A stretch of DNA of 10,732 nucleotides from CANKHA01 sp035699705 (GTDB lineage Bacteria; Pseudomonadota; Alphaproteobacteria; Rhizobiales; Xanthobacteraceae): assembly GCA_035699705.1 (NCBI GenBank), contig DASSPI010000068.1, forward strand, positions 1-10,732, written 5' to 3'. Position numbers and translations under genes: made by a program. Below are positions 6,691 to 10,732 of this stretch, piece by piece. Each line of letters opens with the position of its first letter. The first letter of the stretch is position 1. The notes beneath the pieces are model-generated. The model was not told the DNA's origin, made no database searches, and saw only the letters and a program-made list of their open reading frames with translations.

Positions 6691-6694
6691 GGAG
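6691..6694 (+). promoter_or_regulatory. Ribosome binding site selecting the GTG start
   Basis: GGAG lies 5 bases before GTG 6700. The codon leads directly into the membrane anchor expected at the N-terminus of AsmA proteins, so GTG is preferred over any later start. Confidence 0.6.
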
Positions 6695-6699
6695 ATCGC

Positions 6700-9600
6700 G
6701 TGCAGACCACGTTGCTCGGACTTGCGATTGCGTTGATTCTGGCGCTGCTGGCGGCGCTGATTGGGCCGTCGGTCGTGGACTGGGGACGCTTTCGCCCGTC
6801 CATCGAAGCCGAGGCCAGCCGCCTGATCGGCGCGCCCGTCCGCATCACCGGACCGATCGAAGTCGCCATTCTGCCCACCCCGGCGCTGATCCTGCGCGGG
6901 CTCGAAGTCGGCCCTTCCGCCGCCAGTAGCGGCGTGCGCGCCCGCTCGCTCGCGGTCGAGCTGCAGCTGGGCTCGCTGGTGGGCGGAAAATGGCGTGCGC
7001 AGCAACTGCATCTGGTCGGGCCGGAATTTAACCTCGGGCTCGACGGCACGGGCAATCTGGCGCTGCCGCCAATCGCGCCCGGGTTCGACCCCGACCAGTT
7101 ATCGATCGATCGGCTCAATATCGAGGATGGTCACGCGGTGCTGACGGATTCCCGCAGCGGCTCGCGCATCAGTCTCGACAAGCTCTGGTTCAATGGGGAC
7201 GTGCGCTCGCTGGCGGGCCCATTCAGGGGCGAGGGCGCCTTTGTGGTTGCCGGCGACCTCTATGCATTCCGCATTGCGGCCGGCCGGGCTGAGGAGGGCG
7301 CACTCAAGCTGCGGCTGAATCTTGAGCCGGTGGAAAAGCCGCTCGCGGTGGAAGCCGACGGCACACTGTCGTTCGCCGGGACGGCGCCGCGTTTCGACGG
7401 CGCGATGACCGTTTCGCGTCCCGCCGCCATCGCAACGCCGAGCGGGCAGACTTTCGCAAGCGACCCCTGGCGGCTCACCGCCAAGGTCAAGGCGAGCGCC
7501 TCCGCCGCGCTGTTCGAGGGGGTCGAGTTCCAATATGGCCCGGAGGAACGGGCGGTGCGGCTCACCGGCACCGCGGAGCTGAAATTTGGCGATCGGCCGC
7601 GGTTCGACGGGATTCTGGCCGCCATGCAGGTCGATCTCGACCGCGCCTTCGGTTCTGCCAATGCCGGGCGGCCATTGCCTTTCGCCGCGCTCAAGACCTT
7701 GGGCGACACTTTCTCCGGCGCGTTGCGGCCCGCGATACCGGCGCGCATCGGCGTCAGTATCGAGGCGCTGACGCTCGCCGGCGCGACCATCCAAAATTTG
7801 CGCGGCGACCTGCGAAGCGACGGCGAAGTCTGGAATCTCGATGGTTTTGAATTGCGCGTGCCGGGATTCACCCAGGTCAATCTTAGCGGCCGGGTCGATC
7901 TCGCGCCCACGCGGCTCGGCTTCATCGGCCCGGTGAGTGTGGACTCTACCGATCCCACCGCACTGATCGCCTGGCTGGAAGGCAAGAGCGCGCAATCCGC
8001 GGCGCGGATAAAACCGTTTCGCGCCCGCGGCGAGGTCACGCTCAGCAGCGAGAAGATCGCCTTCGACCGGCTCACCGCCGAGATCGACCGCAAATGGGTG
8101 GAAGGCAGCTTCGCCTATGCCTGGGCGGCGGGCGAGAAACCGGCACGGCTCGATGCGGATCTGAATGCCGCCGAGCTCGACGTCGATGCGCTGATGTCCT
8201 TTGCCGACGCTGCGCGCGGCGCCACGACCTTCGAAACTCCGCGCGAGGTGACGCTGGGGCTGGGTGTCGGGCGCGCGGTGGTGGCGGGCGTGCAGGTCAC
8301 CAACATCAGCGCGCGTTTCCGGCGCGATGCTACCGGGCTGCATGTCGAGCGATTTTCGATCGGCGATGTCGGCGGCAATGCCGTCGACGTCAGCGGCCGG
8401 ATCGACGCGACCTCATCGCCGCCTCAGGGCGCGCTGAACGTGCGGCTCGACGCGCGCAATCTCGCCGGCGTGGTGACGCTGGCGGAGAAATTCCTGCCGG
8501 ATTCCGCCGATCTGGTCCGCCGCGTCGCGCAGCGCATGCCCTCGGCGCAGCTCAACGCGACGCTGGCCCTGGAACAGAGCGGCGCGGGGAAACTGGCACT
8601 CGACGGCCGCTCGGGCGACCTGCGCATGACGTTGCGCGGCGAGGTGGCGCGCATCGCGACCGCCGCGGCAATCGACCTGCAAAGCCTTGCCGGTTCCGAT
8701 GTGCGGCTGGAGGGCAAGATCGAATCGGGCAAGGGTTCGGCAGTGCTCGATCTGCTCAACCTCGGCGGCGTGCTGGCGGTCGAGGCCAATCGTCCCGGCG
8801 AGCTCAACCTGACCGCAACGGGTCCGCTCGGCGCCCTCGCGCTCGACGGCCGCCTGCTCGCCGGAGGCCTCGATGCTTCGGTCAAAGGCGTGGCGAACCT
8901 GCGCGCCGACGAGCCGAAGGCCGATCTGCGGCTCACGGTGGCGAATGCCGATGCCCGGCCGCTGCGGCGCGGATCGGCGCGGCCCGCCCCTCTGCCCGTG
9001 AGGCTGACCAGCACCCTCGCGCTGACGGGGCATTCGGTCACGCTGGGCGATTTCTCCGGCGCCTTCGCCGCCATCCCCGCGCGTGGAAGGCTGGCGATCG
9101 ACTTCGGTTCGGTGATGCGGGTCGAAGGCCAGATCGAGGCCGATATTTTCGACGCGCCGGCAGCGCTCGCGGCGCTGGTTGGCCTGCCCGGCTCGCCCGA
9201 TGCGCGCGCCTGGTCGGCCGAGCCCTTCGGCAAAGGCCTTTTGGACGGCGCGGAAGGGCGAGTCGAATTGCGCAGCGCGCGCGTCAATCTCACGCCCACG
9301 CTGACGCTGCGTCAGGCGCGCGGCACGTTGAAAATTGGCCCGTCGGAAATCACTTTCGCCGATATCGAGGGCAGGGTGGCGGATGGTCAGGCCAGAGGGC
9401 AGATCGTCTTTCACAAACGCGCCGACGGCGTCTCGGCGGACGGCCGCCTGCAGCTGAACAATGCCGATGCCGCCGTGCTGCTGGCGGGCGAGGGCAAGAC
9501 GGCGGCAACGCTGCCCGCCAACGCCAACAAGCCGGCGGTGACCGGGCGTGTCGGGCTGCAACTCGATCTCGAGGGCACGGGGCGCAGTCCGCAGGCACTG

Positions 9601-10371
9601 ATCGGCTCGCTGTCCGGAAACGGGATGGTGTCGCTCTCGGGGGCACAATTCGCTTCGCTGAACGCCAAAGTCTTCGAGACCGCGGCGCGCGCGGTCGATC
9701 AGGGCGTCGCGCTCGACATGAAGAAAATCAGCGAGATCGCCACTGGCGCGCTGGAAAGCGGCACGCTGGCGGTGCCCTCGGCGGACGGCGTGATCACCAT
9801 CGCGCATGGGCAAATCCGCCTGACCAATCTGGTGACGCGCGCGGAAGGCGCGGACCTGACGGTGAGCGGCAGCCTCGATCTGATGGAACAGAATCTGAGC
9901 GCGCGGCTGGCACTGGAGGCAAACAAGGATGCGTCCGCCGACCGGCCGGTGGTGTCGATTTTGCTTAGCGGCCCGCTCGCCAATCCCAAGCGGACGGTGG
10001 ACGTGAGCGCGCTGACGGCCTGGCTTACGCTGCGCGCGGTGGAGCACCAGTCGAAACAGCTCGAAGCAATGGAAGCCAAACGCCGGGCGGCAATTACGGA
10101 AGAACAGCGTGCGCCTTCAGCCACGCCATCGCCCATGCCGCCGATGCTGGTGGCGCCGTCCGCCGCGCCGCCGATACTGGCGCCGAGCTCGCCGGCCGCA
10201 CCCACGCTCGCGCCGCCGCTGCCGCCGGCGATCGAAATCCCATCCTTGCCTAATATCCAAGAACAAAGGCCGGCGCAGGCGCCGGTTCGTGCCCAGAGGG
10301 GAACCGCGGCTCAGCCGCGATCCGCTCCTCCGCCTCCGCTGCAACTATTACCGGCCAGCCCCGACAACTGA
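6700..10371 (+). CDS. AsmA-family inner-membrane-anchored envelope protein
   Basis: A 1223-residue protein with one N-terminal membrane segment (about 4-22) followed by the AsmA signature: VVDWGRFRPSIEAEASRLIG (25-44) and VRITGPIEVAILPTPALILR (47-66). The long middle is repetitive beta structure with no cysteine-rich or catalytic motif. The C-terminal AsmA region (about 947-1110) contains the usual run from the LEGTG and LIGSLSGNG motifs to SGSLDL and LLSGPLANPKRTVDV. Proteins of this group are anchored in the inner membrane with a large periplasmic part, and relatives (TamB, YhdP) are thought to carry phospholipid toward the outer membrane as elongated grooves. The same role here is inference. 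The tail (1138-1223) is unusually rich in Pro and Ala, with 26 prolines in 86 residues. The start is GTG with GGAG 5 bases upstream. A TATATT at 6634-6639 in the 116-base gap could be a -10, without a clear -35. The last 24 bases overlap the convergent gene. Confidence 0.93.
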   Translation: MQTTLLGLAIALILALLAALIGPSVVDWGRFRPSIEAEASRLIGAPVRITGPIEVAILPTPALILRGLEVGPSAASSGVRARSLAVELQLGSLVGGKWRAQQLHLVGPEFNLGLDGTGNLALPPIAPGFDPDQLSIDRLNIEDGHAVLTDSRSGSRISLDKLWFNGDVRSLAGPFRGEGAFVVAGDLYAFRIAAGRAEEGALKLRLNLEPVEKPLAVEADGTLSFAGTAPRFDGAMTVSRPAAIATPSGQTFASDPWRLTAKVKASASAALFEGVEFQYGPEERAVRLTGTAELKFGDRPRFDGILAAMQVDLDRAFGSANAGRPLPFAALKTLGDTFSGALRPAIPARIGVSIEALTLAGATIQNLRGDLRSDGEVWNLDGFELRVPGFTQVNLSGRVDLAPTRLGFIGPVSVDSTDPTALIAWLEGKSAQSAARIKPFRARGEVTLSSEKIAFDRLTAEIDRKWVEGSFAYAWAAGEKPARLDADLNAAELDVDALMSFADAARGATTFETPREVTLGLGVGRAVVAGVQVTNISARFRRDATGLHVERFSIGDVGGNAVDVSGRIDATSSPPQGALNVRLDARNLAGVVTLAEKFLPDSADLVRRVAQRMPSAQLNATLALEQSGAGKLALDGRSGDLRMTLRGEVARIATAAAIDLQSLAGSDVRLEGKIESGKGSAVLDLLNLGGVLAVEANRPGELNLTATGPLGALALDGRLLAGGLDASVKGVANLRADEPKADLRLTVANADARPLRRGSARPAPLPVRLTSTLALTGHSVTLGDFSGAFAAIPARGRLAIDFGSVMRVEGQIEADIFDAPAALAALVGLPGSPDARAWSAEPFGKGLLDGAEGRVELRSARVNLTPTLTLRQARGTLKIGPSEITFADIEGRVADGQARGQIVFHKRADGVSADGRLQLNNADAAVLLAGEGKTAATLPANANKPAVTGRVGLQLDLEGTGRSPQALIGSLSGNGMVSLSGAQFASLNAKVFETAARAVDQGVALDMKKISEIATGALESGTLAVPSADGVITIAHGQIRLTNLVTRAEGADLTVSGSLDLMEQNLSARLALEANKDASADRPVVSILLSGPLANPKRTVDVSALTAWLTLRAVEHQSKQLEAMEAKRRAAITEEQRAPSATPSPMPPMLVAPSAAPPILAPSSPAAPTLAPPLPPAIEIPSLPNIQEQRPAQAPVRAQRGTAAQPRSAPPPPLQLLPASPDN
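10258..10285 (-). terminator. Likely intrinsic terminator of the ribbon-helix-helix gene, inside the AsmA-like gene
   Basis: On the minus strand CCGGCGC (from 10285) pairs with GCGCCGG (ending at 10270) around a very short loop, and CCTTTGTTCTTGG follows. This hairpin plus T-rich run begins 62 bases past the stop of the minus-strand gene. A second strong hairpin, CGCGGC/GCCGCG (10305-10319), stands between. Both lie in the sequence encoding the proline-rich AsmA tail. On the plus strand the hairpin is not followed by T, so it should act in one direction only. Confidence 0.42.
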
Positions 10372-10650
10372 AGCCACGTCGCGGAATTGAATCGGCTCAT
10401 TCAGGCCGTTCGATTCCTCCTTAGGGACGTCTTCGACCTGCGAGCGATAGTGATCGAGCACGAAAAGCCGGATGCCCGAAGAAAGATTGCCATGGCGGCG
10501 ATCGGTATCGATGGTGGCGACAAGCTCCGACAAGGTCATATCCCGCGCAGCGGCGATATCCTTGAGACCTTGCCAGAAAGCGTCCTCAAGACTGACACTT
10601 GTCTTGTGGCCGGCGATGACAATCGAGCGTTTAATGACCGGCGATTTCAT
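10348..10650 (-). CDS. Ribbon-helix-helix domain protein (RHH_4 type)
   Basis: A 100-residue protein whose residues 4-70 match the short ribbon-helix-helix proteins of Alphaproteobacteria: KRSIVIAGHKTSVSLEDAFW (8-27), then RDMTLSELVATID (36-48), HGNLSSGIRLFVLDHYR (53-69). The strand KTSVSLE would be the DNA-contacting ribbon of a dimer, so a DNA-binding role is likely, with the target unknown. Residues 70-100 are a loose acidic to neutral tail. The start is ATG 10650, with GGGAG (10657-10661) 6 bases upstream. An in-frame GTG at 10716 would add 22 residues not typical of the family. The 3' end overlaps the convergent AsmA-like gene by 24 bases (10348-10371). There is no partner toxin beside it in the visible window. 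In Rhizobiales I recall such genes near fumC and a small DUF4169 gene, which would lie beyond the right edge; this is from memory. Confidence 0.85.
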   Translation of the reverse strand: MKSPVIKRSIVIAGHKTSVSLEDAFWQGLKDIAAARDMTLSELVATIDTDRRHGNLSSGIRLFVLDHYRSQVEDVPKEESNGLNEPIQFRDVASVVGAGR

Positions 10651-10656
10651 CAGCTT

Positions 10657-10661
10657 CTCCC
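10657..10661 (-). promoter_or_regulatory. Ribosome binding site for the ribbon-helix-helix gene
   Basis: GGGAG on the minus strand is followed after 6 bases by ATG 10650. This supports the 100-residue reading over the 122-residue one from GTG 10716. Confidence 0.6.
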
Positions 10662-10732
10662 GTTCTAGTCGGATACGAGTCCAGATCGCGGCGAGGTTTG
10701 ACGCGTGGGGTTTCACTAAGCTTGCGGTCGAA

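Noticed and set aside
7099..8343. Minus-strand frame of 414 codons opposite the AsmA-like gene
   Set aside because: Same shadow effect; no motif and no convincing ribosome binding site.
8094..9968. Plus-strand frame of 624 codons inside the AsmA-like gene
   Set aside because: Extremely Arg-rich translation without domain pattern, in another frame of a well supported gene.
8413..10047. Minus-strand frame of 544 codons opposite the AsmA-like gene
   Set aside because: Long only because GC-rich third positions remove stops on the other strand; His/Arg/Gln-rich and without motifs.
10348..10650. Antitoxin of a toxin-antitoxin pair
   Set aside because: Ribbon-helix-helix proteins are often antitoxins, but no toxin frame lies beside it, and this subfamily is usually found without one.
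10387..10668. Plus-strand frame of 93 codons at the right end
   Set aside because: Antisense to the ribbon-helix-helix gene, which has a clear family pattern.
10636..10732. Possible end of another minus-strand gene at the right edge
   Set aside because: One frame is open from the edge to a stop near 10636, but its codon use is mixed and the product matches nothing I recognise. The 82 bases beyond 10650 are too short to decide.

Overview
The window is GC-rich chromosomal DNA, densely coding with strong GC bias at third codon positions. Several things point to an alphaproteobacterium of the Hyphomicrobiales (Rhizobiales), perhaps close to Bradyrhizobium, Rhodopseudomonas or Xanthobacteraceae: the style of the UvrD, AsmA-like and ribbon-helix-helix proteins, a winged-helix/alpha-beta-hydrolase fusion, and two kinds of short palindromic repeat common in that order. 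The placement rests on recognition of these families, not on a search.

Layout, left to right. (1) The start of a gene for a small exported protein of unknown function, minus strand, cut by the left edge (1-448). (2) uvrD, a superfamily 1 DNA repair helicase, minus strand (639-3221). Its reading frame is interrupted, without being broken, by about 70 codons made largely of a double palindromic repeat. A second palindrome family sits as an inverted pair just upstream of uvrD (3242-3353). (3) A winged-helix DNA-binding domain fused to an alpha/beta hydrolase, minus strand with a TTG start (3482-4669). (4) A 229-base divergent intergenic region (4670-4898) that holds three TCAAG boxes at exactly 11-base spacing and a 10-base palindrome, good candidates for operators. 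(5) A small plus-strand gene with an IDYDFY motif (4899-5114). (6) An FAD-linked oxidase of the D-lactate dehydrogenase/GlcD type (5168-6583). (7) A large AsmA-family envelope protein with a proline-rich tail (6700-10371). (8) A 100-residue ribbon-helix-helix protein on the minus strand (10348-10650), whose end overlaps the end of the AsmA-like gene. Its likely terminator lies inside the AsmA-like coding sequence.

Most of the window is ordinary housekeeping content: DNA repair, 2-hydroxyacid oxidation and envelope maintenance. The genes do not form one obvious pathway. The most interesting parts are the repeat-derived insertion inside UvrD, and the regulator-hydrolase fusion with an OmpR/PhoB-style repeat array next to its own start. 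No phage, transposase, CRISPR, toxin-antitoxin or defence system was seen, and no tRNA or rRNA gene.
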